DNA from: Thermoflexales bacterium
GTDB taxonomy: Bacteria; Chloroflexota; Anaerolineae; Fen-1058
NCBI GenBank assembly: GCA_016931085.1
Contig: JAFGFO010000427.1
Span: 1-6,272 of the forward strand
Reading direction: 5' to 3'
DNA length: 6,272 nucleotides
Shown here: positions 1-5,230 of the stretch, in pieces
Layout: each line of letters opens with the position of its first letter
Position numbering within the stretch: position 1 is the first letter of the stretch
Made by a program: the position numbers and the translations under genes
The notes under the pieces: model-generated
The model's input: the letters and a program-made list of their open reading frames with translations, nothing else
The model's database searches: none
Told to the model about the DNA's origin: nothing

Positions 1-399
1 CTCTCGGCGGATAGCCAGCGTGGGCAGATGCGCTTGATAGGCCAACACGAGCAGGTGATCGTCGTCCGCAAAGGCGGGCAGATCGAGCTGCTAGATACGA
101 CGGATCTGGGCTTTCCGCTGGCCCTCATCGCCAGGATTGCCCCATTCGTCCGCGAAGCCCCCATCGAGCTGGCGCCTGGCGATGGCGTCGTGCTGTACTC
201 CGACGGCATTACCGAGGCCGAAGACGAAAGCGGGCAGCTCTATGGGTTGGAACGTTTGTGCGAGGTGACCAGCCGGCATTGGGCCGAGAGCGCGGCGGAG
301 ATCAAGCAGGCCGTGGTGAGCGACGTTCACCAGTTTATCGGCCGGCAGAAGGTGTTTGACGATTTGGCCCTGCTGGTGGTCAAGCAGTTGCCCTCGTGA
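1..399 (+). CDS. SpoIIE/RsbU-type PP2C serine phosphatase, C-terminal fragment (5' end outside window)
   Basis: The reading frame is open from base 1, so this is the last 132 residues of a longer protein; the ATG at 28 is internal. Such phosphatases dephosphorylate anti-sigma-factor antagonists or related partners in stress and partner-switching signalling, usually behind an N-terminal sensor domain that is not visible here. Seen in the fragment: a strand-rich segment with GQHEQVIVVR (residues 14-23), the LGFPLAL turn (36-42), the metal-binding motif GDGVVLYSDGITEAED (60-75, Asp68), and the C-terminal FDDLALLVVK (119-128, Asp120/Asp121), which matches the final metal-ligand motif of the PP2C/SpoIIE fold. 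The gene converges on cooC with 148 bp between the two stop codons, so it is probably a separate transcription unit unrelated to the one-carbon genes. The fold is confident; the substrate is unknown. Confidence 0.9.
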   Translation, partial: LSADSQRGQMRLIGQHEQVIVVRKGGQIELLDTTDLGFPLALIARIAPFVREAPIELAPGDGVVLYSDGITEAEDESGQLYGLERLCEVTSRHWAESAAEIKQAVVSDVHQFIGRQKVFDDLALLVVKQLPS

Positions 400-446
400 G
401 GGGCGTGCCGCGAATGCCTCGCTCCTCACCCAGGCCGAAAACTTTT

Positions 447-527
447 AATCACGAATTTCACGAATTGACGAATGGCACGAATTGGGCTATAGATCAAAGA
501 CATTCGTGAAATTCGACTATTCGTGCG
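447..527. repeat. Inverted array of ACGAAT / ATTCGT units in the convergent spacer
   Basis: Four ACGAAT units start at 451, 460, 468 and 477 (steps 9, 8, 9). They are followed by inverted ATTCGT, ATTCGA and ATTCGT units at 502, 511 and 519 (steps 9, 8). Bases 452-465 and 502-515 are a perfect 14-bp inverted repeat around a 36-base loop, so either strand's transcript could fold into a stem. It lies between the stop codons of the phosphatase (399) and cooC (548), where a bidirectional terminator would be expected. However, the stem is AT-balanced rather than GC-rich and has no clear T tract, so classical intrinsic termination is not well supported. It may instead be a dispersed intergenic repeat. 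Confidence 0.7.
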
Positions 528-547
528 CAAGGCGTCGTGATTTATTT

Positions 548-1309
548 TCAAAGCAGCCTGGCAATCTCGCCGGCGGCCTGGGCCAGGCTGGGAGCGGCGT
601 CAAACACGGCCTGGCCGCTCCGATCGGCCTCGCCGGCGGCCGGGTCGAACGGCAGGTGGCCCAATAAGGTCAGGCCGGCGGCGTTGTTCTGGATGAATTC
701 CGCCTCGCTTGCGTCGCGCACCTTGTTGCCCACCAGGTACACTGTCTCGACACCGATTTCGGCCGCCAGTTGCCGGATGCGCTGGGCCGTGTCCAGGCTG
801 CGCCGGCCTGGCTCGGCCACCGCGATGAAGGCATCGACCGCCCCGGCCGTGGCGCGCCCCAGGTGCTCCAGGCCAGCTTCCATGTCCATGATGAGCGTCT
901 CGTCCTGGTACAGCACCAGGTGATTGACCAGTGCCTTGAGCATGGCGCTTTCCGGGCAGATGCAGCCGGTCCCGCCGCCGCGTACGCTGCCCATGCGAAG
1001 CAGCCGCACGCCGCGATGGCTCACGCTAAAGCGCTGCGGGATGTCGTCCACGCGCGGCGTGAGTGAGAAAAAACCGCCGACAGTGCCGGGCTTGGCGCCG
1101 GTGCGCTCCTCGATCAGGGCGTCCATTTCGGCGATCGGCCGCGCCTGCGCCGCAAGTTCCGCTGGCAAGCCCAACGCGTTGGCCAGGCTGGCGGCCGGGT
1201 CGGCGTCGATGGCGATCACGTGTTGTCCCTCCCCCGCGTAGATGTAGGCCAGCAACGCGGCCAGCGTCGTCTTACCTACGCCGCCCTTGCCGGCAATGGC
1301 TAGTTTCAT
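548..1309 (-). CDS. cooC: CooC/AcsF-type nickel-insertion ATPase for CO dehydrogenase / acetyl-CoA synthase
   Basis: A 253-residue MinD/SIMIBI-class P-loop ATPase that uses ATP to help load nickel into the active-site cluster of CO dehydrogenase or CODH/acetyl-CoA synthase; it acts in the cytoplasm, usually as a dimer. Seen in order: deviant Walker A GKGGVGKT (residues 7-14, signature Lys8), switch I IDADP (34-38), the CooC-type CxC motif (Cys116 and Cys118 in GTGCICPESAMLKA), switch II/Walker B DMEAGLEHLGR (142-152), and NKVRD (195-199) in the base-recognition region. The CxC followed by ALVNHL separates it from MinD and ParA. The ATG at 1309 is chosen because it places the P-loop next to the N-terminus and has a GAGG ribosome-binding site 5 bases upstream; a longer frame to 1348 would add 13 unlikely residues and overlap orf424. 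It is the last gene of the leftward train. The CODH/ACS genes themselves are not in the window. Confidence 0.9.
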   Translation of the reverse strand: MKLAIAGKGGVGKTTLAALLAYIYAGEGQHVIAIDADPAASLANALGLPAELAAQARPIAEMDALIEERTGAKPGTVGGFFSLTPRVDDIPQRFSVSHRGVRLLRMGSVRGGGTGCICPESAMLKALVNHLVLYQDETLIMDMEAGLEHLGRATAGAVDAFIAVAEPGRRSLDTAQRIRQLAAEIGVETVYLVGNKVRDASEAEFIQNNAAGLTLLGHLPFDPAAGEADRSGQAVFDAAPSLAQAAGEIARLL

Positions 1310-1314
1310 AGCTG

Positions 1315-1319
1315 CCTCA
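1315..1319 (-). promoter_or_regulatory. cooC ribosome-binding site overlapping the orf424 stop codon
   Basis: On the minus strand TGAGG covers the TGA stop of orf424 (1319-1317) and lies 5 bases before the cooC ATG. This arrangement implies that ribosomes finishing orf424 re-initiate at cooC (translational coupling), and it supports the ATG at 1309 as the start. Confidence 0.7.
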
Positions 1320-2591
1320 CTTTTCGCCGTGCAGCTTGGTGGCCGCAACGACCGCGATGCCGTTCTCCGTCAGCGCGCGGGCGGTGGCGTTGAGCGCGGC
1401 GTGCTTGTCCATGTAATTGGCCTCCAAGGCGGGCATCAAGCCCTGCGCTTCCACCTCGGCCTTGGGCAAAAAGTACTCCAAAATGTCCGAAGGGTGCTCG
1501 CGCGTGACCTCGACCTCGGGGTCGCCGCCCTCGTGCTTGGCCGAGATGTTTTTGACCCGCTTGGCCAGCTCGACCAACTCGGCGCGCCGCTTGTAGGGCT
1601 GGCGCACGATGTGCTTGTAGGTCTCGGTGATGTGGTGCTCGATGCGCACCACGTCTTCAAAGCCCAGCTTTTTGCGCACGAGCGCGCTCAGCTCGATGGT
1701 GGCATTGTTCACCGAGTTGCTCAGGTTGAAGCCGATCAGCGGCGTCGTGCCGTCGGGCCGGGCAAAGAGCTTGGCCATCATCAGCGTCCACAGCACGCAG
1801 TAGGGATTGTCGTTGCCCATGTAGACCGAGATCTTGAACTCGTTGTCGATGCCCAGGCGGTGGATCAGGTAGCCGATCAGCACCGTGCCGGCGTTGATGT
1901 TGAGCACCTGGTAGATGCCGTACTCGGTGTAGTAATACAAGAACTCGTCCAGCCAGGCCAGCGCGTGCTCGTTGGGCTGGCCGATGCCGCCAAAGTAGCC
2001 CGTGATCGTGTCCGGCCCGCCCAGGTGGATGTTGGAGCCGTCGGTGCCCTTGGTGTCCAGAGTATCGACGTACGAGGCGCCGACGATCTGCATGGCGGCC
2101 ATGCCGGCCATCAGGTCGCCCTGGTCGGCTTCGGATTCTTTCATCCTGCGCACGCGGATAAAGCGCCCCGGCATCAGCTCGCCGTTGGCGATGGCCTGTT
2201 TGGCCTGGGTGATGATCCAAGGGAAATACTGAAAGGCGCTGATCTCCAGGGTCACGGCGTAAGACGGCTTGAAGCGGACCTTGCCGGCTCGCTTGCCCAA
2301 CACCTTGCGGCGATAGTCACCCATGCTGATGAACGCGCCCTTGTCGCGCTGCTCGATCAGCCACTCCAGCTCCGCCACGTAGGGCGAGTCGATGGCCTTG
2401 AGGCGGGCCATCAAGTTGGGGAGCTTGCGCGCTCGCCTGGCCTTGCGGTTGATCTCCTTGACCGTGCCGTATTTGGCCACGAGCTCCAGGATGTCGTCGA
2501 CCAGCGGGGTGCCGGCTTCGAGCAAGACCTCGTTGATCGCCGCCAGGTTCTGGCGGGAAATCTTGAGCCGCTTGCGTAAATCCTTGGCCAT
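1317..2591 (-). CDS. Conserved-looking uncharacterised 424-residue protein coupled to cooC (orf424)
   Basis: I do not recognise a named family with confidence. The 424-residue protein has no signal peptide or evident membrane segment. Visible features: a basic, helical N-terminus (residues 1-65, rich in Lys/Arg); an aromatic/acidic segment SPYVAELEWLIEQRDKGAF (69-87); a central block with alternating hydrophobic strands and glycine turns, notably TLDTKGTDGSNIHLGGPDT (177-195) and GYFGGIGQPNE (198-208); then NINAGTV (231-237), YMGNDNPY (257-264), GFNLSNSVNN (287-296), the His pair in EHHITET (318-324), and SAKHEGGDPEVE (350-361) followed by HPSDILEYFLPKAE (366-379). The clustered Gly, Asp, Asn and His residues look like an enzyme active site, perhaps of an alpha/beta barrel, but that is inference. 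Cysteine is nearly absent (one, Cys265), so it is not an iron-sulfur protein. It begins 35 bp after panB and its stop codon overlaps the cooC ribosome-binding site, suggesting a role linked to one-carbon or CODH/ACS metabolism. The coding call is firm; the function is open. Confidence 0.85.
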   Translation of the reverse strand: MAKDLRKRLKISRQNLAAINEVLLEAGTPLVDDILELVAKYGTVKEINRKARRARKLPNLMARLKAIDSPYVAELEWLIEQRDKGAFISMGDYRRKVLGKRAGKVRFKPSYAVTLEISAFQYFPWIITQAKQAIANGELMPGRFIRVRRMKESEADQGDLMAGMAAMQIVGASYVDTLDTKGTDGSNIHLGGPDTITGYFGGIGQPNEHALAWLDEFLYYYTEYGIYQVLNINAGTVLIGYLIHRLGIDNEFKISVYMGNDNPYCVLWTLMMAKLFARPDGTTPLIGFNLSNSVNNATIELSALVRKKLGFEDVVRIEHHITETYKHIVRQPYKRRAELVELAKRVKNISAKHEGGDPEVEVTREHPSDILEYFLPKAEVEAQGLMPALEANYMDKHAALNATARALTENGIAVVAATKLHGEK

Positions 2592-2595
2592 CTTG

Positions 2596-2630
2596 TTCTT
2601 ACTCCTTACTCCCTACTTCCTACTCCCTAC
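2596..2630 (-). repeat. Five-unit purine heptad array (GTAGGGA type) between panB and orf424
   Basis: Read on the minus strand from 2630, the units are GTAGGGA, GTAGGAA, GTAGGGA, GTAAGGA and GTAAGAA, followed by CAAG and the ATG of orf424. The TAG stop of panB (2629-2627) lies inside the first unit. The whole panB-orf424 spacer is therefore repeat plus four bases. The fourth and fifth units contain AAGGAG, which ends 10 bases before the start codon and probably serves as a Shine-Dalgarno site with long spacing. A matching array stands between metF and rubrerythrin. Confidence 0.9.
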
Positions 2631-3481
2631 TTTCCCAACAACTTTTCCAGCTCCGCAAACTCCTCGTCCTTCATGCCAAAACAGTTTTCGGGCTGGGGGA
2701 ACTGCCGGCCTGTCACCTCGCCGGCGTACTGCTTCAAGCCGTCGAGGATCACCTGCCCGGCGTCGCCGTAAAGCTTGGCCATTTTGGGCTTGAACTTGGG
2801 ATACAGGCCGAACATGTCGTGGTAAATCAATAACTGGCCGTGCGCGTGCGGGCCGGATCCCAGGCTAATGATGGGCACCTTGGCGCGCTCGGTGATGACC
2901 TGGCAGACGCGGTCGGGCACCATTTCCAGCAGGATGCTGAAACAGCCGGCCTCTTCGATGGCCTTGGCGTCGTCGACGATCTTTTTGGCCTGGGCGGCGC
3001 TCTTGCCCTGGACGCGGAAGCCGCCCAGCATGCTGGCGCTTTGCGGCGTCAGACCCAGGTGGCCCATCACCGGGATGCCGCACTTGACGGTGGCCTCGAT
3101 CCGGTCAGCCATCTCTGCTCCACCCTCCAACTTGACGGCGTCGCTGCCCGTTTCGGCCATGTAGCGCCCGGCGCAGCGGATGGCCGTCTCCACCGAGGGC
3201 TGGTAGCTCATGTAGGGCATGTCGGCGATCAGCCAGCACTTGGGGCTGCCACGTCGCACGGCCTGGACGTGGGGGATCATCATGTCCAGCGTCACCGGCA
3301 GTGTGCTGTCGTAGCCCAGGATCGTCATCCCCAGGCTGTCGCCCACCAGTATCATGTCGATGCCAGCCTTTTCCATCAAATCGGCAGTGGGATAATCGTA
3401 GCAGGTTAGCATCGTGATGGGGATGCCTTTGGCCATCCTGTCGAACAAGGTGCCCAGCGTGACTTTGGCGCGCTCTGTCAT
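2627..3481 (-). CDS. panB: 3-methyl-2-oxobutanoate hydroxymethyltransferase (ketopantoate hydroxymethyltransferase)
   Basis: PanB transfers a hydroxymethyl group from 5,10-methylene-THF to 2-oxoisovalerate, giving ketopantoate, the first committed step to pantothenate and CoA. The product is 284 residues (typical PanB is about 260-280), cytoplasmic, with the phosphoenolpyruvate-mutase-like TIM barrel. Seen: LTCYDY (25-30); metal-site GDSLG with Asp48 (47-51); DMPYMSY with Asp87 (87-93); KLEGG with Lys117 and Glu119 (117-121); GHLGLTPQ (140-147); LLEMVP with Glu186 (184-189). One deviation is ISLGSGPHAHGQLLIYHD (205-222), where the usual glycine-rich loop GIGAG..(C/T)DGQ has His-Ala-His before GQ. 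The ATG at 3481 is chosen for its perfect AAGGAGGT ribosome-binding site; an upstream in-frame start at 3559 would translate the spacer hairpin. panC and panD are not adjacent. The shared feature with its neighbours is folate-bound C1. Confidence 0.93.
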   Translation of the reverse strand: MTERAKVTLGTLFDRMAKGIPITMLTCYDYPTADLMEKAGIDMILVGDSLGMTILGYDSTLPVTLDMMIPHVQAVRRGSPKCWLIADMPYMSYQPSVETAIRCAGRYMAETGSDAVKLEGGAEMADRIEATVKCGIPVMGHLGLTPQSASMLGGFRVQGKSAAQAKKIVDDAKAIEEAGCFSILLEMVPDRVCQVITERAKVPIISLGSGPHAHGQLLIYHDMFGLYPKFKPKMAKLYGDAGQVILDGLKQYAGEVTGRQFPQPENCFGMKDEEFAELEKLLGK

Positions 3482-3486
3482 CGTGA

Positions 3487-3494
3487 ACCTCCTT
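3487..3494 (-). promoter_or_regulatory. Strong panB Shine-Dalgarno site
   Basis: On the minus strand AAGGAGGT lies 5 bases before the panB ATG and matches the 16S rRNA 3' end perfectly. It decides the start at 3481 over the longer open frame and is the strongest ribosome-binding site in the window. A near-palindrome TATTTCGAAAATA (3500-3512) lies just upstream and could be an operator or a weak -10-like element, but nothing here proves that. Confidence 0.85.
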
Positions 3495-3524
3495 TTTGCT
3501 ATTTCGAAAATAACCAAGACGCTA

Positions 3525-3569
3525 CGCCCTGCGGCCCGCCGCCGCTCCGCGGCGGACACAGGCAGGGCG
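3525..3569. repeat. GC-rich nested stem-loop in the hdrCB-panB spacer
   Basis: An outer 8-bp perfect inverted repeat, CGCCCTGC at 3525-3532 with GCAGGGCG at 3562-3569, encloses a second perfect stem, CCGCCGC at 3539-3545 with GCGGCGG at 3549-3555, around a 3-base loop. It should fold stably in the leftward transcript upstream of panB. No run of T follows it in the direction of transcription, so it is more likely an intergenic repeat, mRNA processing or stabilising element than an intrinsic terminator. Confidence 0.7.
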
Positions 3570-3609
3570 CAAAGAAATCAAAATACTTGGCGTTCTTCGC
3601 GCCTTTGCG
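3568..3609. repeat. CGCAAAG inverted repeat with CGCNAAG-like degenerate units
   Basis: CGCAAAG at 3568-3574 is inverted as CTTTGCG at 3603-3609. Read on the minus strand from 3609, three related units, CGCAAAGG, CGCGAAGAA and CGCCAAG, follow one another. This resembles the dispersed intergenic 'CGCAAAG' type repeats seen in various bacterial genomes, an impression I could not check by search. It adjoins the GC-rich stem-loop and together they fill most of the hdrCB-panB spacer. Confidence 0.5.
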
Positions 3610-3624
3610 GTAAAAATTTTCATG

Positions 3625-3636
3625 CTTGGTACCAAG
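3625..3636. promoter_or_regulatory. Perfect 12-bp palindrome just after hdrCB
   Basis: CTTGGTACCAAG is a perfect 12-bp palindrome 6 bases past the hdrCB stop codon, in the 161-bp spacer before panB. It could be a protein-binding site or a chance palindrome. There is no second copy close by to support an operator, so the call is weak. Confidence 0.35.
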
Positions 3637-3642
3637 TGTATC

Positions 3643-5046
3643 TCAGCCCAATAGGCCCTTGGCCTGCAGCATGGGGCGCGGGTCGACCATGGCCTTGCCC
3701 AGCAGCATGGCCTTTTCGTCCAGGCCAAAAGCCAGGGCCATCAACTGGGTGACGTACAGGGCAGGCATTTGAAAATCCATCTGCTTGATCTGCACCTGGC
3801 GCGCGTCCAGGTTGGGCTGGCACAGCGGGCAGATGCAGGCGATGACGTCGGCGCCGTGAGCGCGGGCATCCTCGAGCACCTTGCGGGCCATCTCAAGCCC
3901 CGGCTCGACTTGCGAAAAGACCAGGCTGCCGCCGCAGCAACTGGTCTTGCCGTCCCAGTCGAGCGGCTCACCGCCCAGGACGCGCACCAGGTGATCCATC
4001 GTCATCGGGTACTCGTGATGCTCCGCGCCGGTGAGAGCCGGCGGGCGGCTGTAGTAGCAGCCATAGTAGCACGCCACGCGCAGCCCCTCCAGCGGTCGCC
4101 GCACGCGCGCGGCGATTTTGTCCAACCCGATCTTGGACACGATGGTGTCCAAGATGTGCTGCACGCTCACGCTGCCCTGGTAGCGGTAGCCAATGGCCCG
4201 CTCGACCGCGTCGGCCAGGCGTGGGTCGCGGGCCACCTCGTGCGAGGCGGCCTTGAAGCGGCTGTAGCACGCGCTGCACGGGGCGGTCACTTCGTGCAGG
4301 CCGCTTTTCTCGATCAGCGACAAATTCTTGAGCGGGAAAGCCGCCGCCAGGGTGTGATCGCTGTGGTGCGCCGGCGAGCTGCCGCAGCACACCCAACCCT
4401 CTGGCTCGATCAACTCCAGGCCCAGTTCCCGGCATACCGCCTGGGTCGAAACGTTAAACTCGGCGCCGATCGAGTGAAGCGAACAGCCGGGATAATAGGC
4501 AATCCGGTTTTCGGCCGGCTCGATCTGCTTGACATGATCGGGGACCTTGAGCGGTGACATGATGATCGAGGGTATCAGGTTGAGCTTGCCTTTGGCCAAC
4601 AGGGGCAAGCCCATGTCCATGTCTTGCATCAGCCGGCCAAAGCGCAGATTGCGCTCGCCCAGCAGCGCTGGCTCGTACATACGCCCAGCGCACTTGATGT
4701 CGCGCACAAAGATGTCGTCGAAGGTGGCGGCGTCCTGCACGGCCGGCTTGATGCCCCGCTTGCGCGCCTCGATGCGCAGGGTGTCCATGATGGCCGGGAT
4801 GTCCAGCCCCTGCGGACAGCGCGTGGAGCACGTCATGCAGGCGGCGCAGGTCCAGATGGTCTTGCATTCCAGCACGCTCTCGTCGCCCAACTGCACCATG
4901 CGCAGGACCTGGTTGGGTTCCAGGTCAAAGTGCTCGGCCAGCGGGCAGCCGCTGGTGCACTTGACGCATTGGTAACACAGGTAGGCGTTTTGCCCAGTCT
5001 CGTCCTCGACGAGCTTGGCCAGCTTGGTGGAAAGTAATTGGCTCAC
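3643..5046 (-). CDS. HdrC-HdrB fusion: heterodisulfide-reductase-like iron-sulfur protein (HdrD-like architecture)
   Basis: A 467-residue soluble electron-transfer or disulfide-reducing subunit. Residues 1-180 correspond to HdrC: two [4Fe-4S] ferredoxin motifs, Cys24/27/30/34 (CYQCVKCTSGCP) and Cys67/70/73/77 (CAACMTCSTRCP). Residues 181-467 correspond to HdrB, with two complete CCG domains: Cys188, Cys220-Cys221, Cys257 and Cys260 (C-X31-CC-X35-CxxC), and Cys330, Cys370-Cys371, Cys406 and Cys409 (C-X39-CC-X34-CxxC). In methanogens such CCG motifs bind the non-cubane clusters that cleave CoB-S-S-CoM. In bacteria, homologues act in flavin-based bifurcation or in membrane GlpC/HdrD-like complexes with other substrates. 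With metF two genes upstream, a role in coupling methylene-THF reduction to electron carriers is plausible but inferred: no HdrA, MvhD or cytochrome partner is in the window. The start is GTG at 5046, with GGGGGTG (5057-5051) as ribosome-binding site; no ATG fits in frame. Confidence 0.9.
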   Translation of the reverse strand: MSQLLSTKLAKLVEDETGQNAYLCYQCVKCTSGCPLAEHFDLEPNQVLRMVQLGDESVLECKTIWTCAACMTCSTRCPQGLDIPAIMDTLRIEARKRGIKPAVQDAATFDDIFVRDIKCAGRMYEPALLGERNLRFGRLMQDMDMGLPLLAKGKLNLIPSIIMSPLKVPDHVKQIEPAENRIAYYPGCSLHSIGAEFNVSTQAVCRELGLELIEPEGWVCCGSSPAHHSDHTLAAAFPLKNLSLIEKSGLHEVTAPCSACYSRFKAASHEVARDPRLADAVERAIGYRYQGSVSVQHILDTIVSKIGLDKIAARVRRPLEGLRVACYYGCYYSRPPALTGAEHHEYPMTMDHLVRVLGGEPLDWDGKTSCCGGSLVFSQVEPGLEMARKVLEDARAHGADVIACICPLCQPNLDARQVQIKQMDFQMPALYVTQLMALAFGLDEKAMLLGKAMVDPRPMLQAKGLLG

Positions 5047-5050
5047 AAGA

Positions 5051-5057
5051 CACCCCC
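5051..5057 (-). promoter_or_regulatory. Atypical ribosome-binding site before the hdrCB GTG start
   Basis: On the minus strand GGGGGTG lies 4 bases before GTG at 5046. An ATG immediately upstream (5060-5058) is out of frame by one base, so it cannot be the start. The G-rich site and the GTG codon together suggest moderate initiation. Confidence 0.5.
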
Positions 5058-5200
5058 ATACAAATCGCTATCTCCGCTTCGCGTGCCCTCTCTATCTCTA
5101 TCCGATCTCTCCATCTGTTTCTGCTACACGCCTTGTTCCAGCATCTGCCTGAGCCGCTGGTGGCACGCGCAGTGGAATGGCCGTGTGCGCCAATTTTTGT

Positions 5201-5230
5201 GATTCGCGCGGATTCGCGTAGATTCGTGGA
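5201..5230. repeat. Three tandem GATTCG decamers abutting the rubrerythrin stop codon
   Basis: GATTCGCGCG, GATTCGCGTA and GATTCGTGGA run without gaps and end directly at the TGA of rubrerythrin (5233-5231, minus strand). The ATTCG(T/C)G core is shared with the array at 447-527, so both may belong to one dispersed family. Confidence 0.75.

Larger units (their letters stand above)
5047..5230. other. 184-bp spacer between rubrerythrin and hdrCB
   Basis: I find no convincing gene in this, the longest spacer of the window. Short frames crossing it have no good start and no recognisable product. In leftward order it holds the decamer repeats next to the rubrerythrin stop, a featureless GC-rich part, and a purine-rich run with GATAGA repeats around 5088-5101 (minus strand) before the hdrCB ribosome-binding site. 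No clear -35/-10 pair is evident, though the length would allow a promoter for hdrCB. Confidence 0.5.

Noticed and set aside
91..429. Minus-strand frame opposite the phosphatase
   Set aside because: It is a shadow of the phosphatase, which has clear PP2C motifs including two metal-ligand aspartate sites.
1310..1348. Longer cooC start adding 13 residues
   Set aside because: It would overlap the orf424 coding end and put 13 unrelated residues before the MKLAIAGKGG start that is normal for this family; the ATG at 1309 has a GAGG site.
1287..2579. A 430-codon open frame on the plus strand opposite orf424
   Set aside because: It is an antisense shadow typical of high-GC coding DNA: its translation is low-complexity, rich in Gly, Val, Asp and His with no known motif, while the minus-strand protein has balanced composition, a proper start context and operon spacing.
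2596..2630. Heptad arrays considered as CRISPR or minisatellite coding repeats
   Set aside because: Units are only 7 bp with no spacers between them, and they lie between a stop codon and a start codon, so they are neither CRISPR nor protein-coding.
3482..3559. Longer panB start adding 26 residues
   Set aside because: The extension is translated from the spacer hairpin and palindromes and bypasses the perfect AAGGAGGT site directly before the ATG at 3481.
3525..3569. GC-rich stem-loop as an intrinsic terminator of hdrCB
   Set aside because: There is no T-run after the stem in the leftward direction, and panB follows on the same strand with no evident independent promoter.
3769..4557. A 262-codon plus-strand frame opposite hdrCB
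   Set aside because: The minus strand encodes all four iron-sulfur/CCG cysteine sets in frame, so the opposite frame is a shadow without recognisable motifs.
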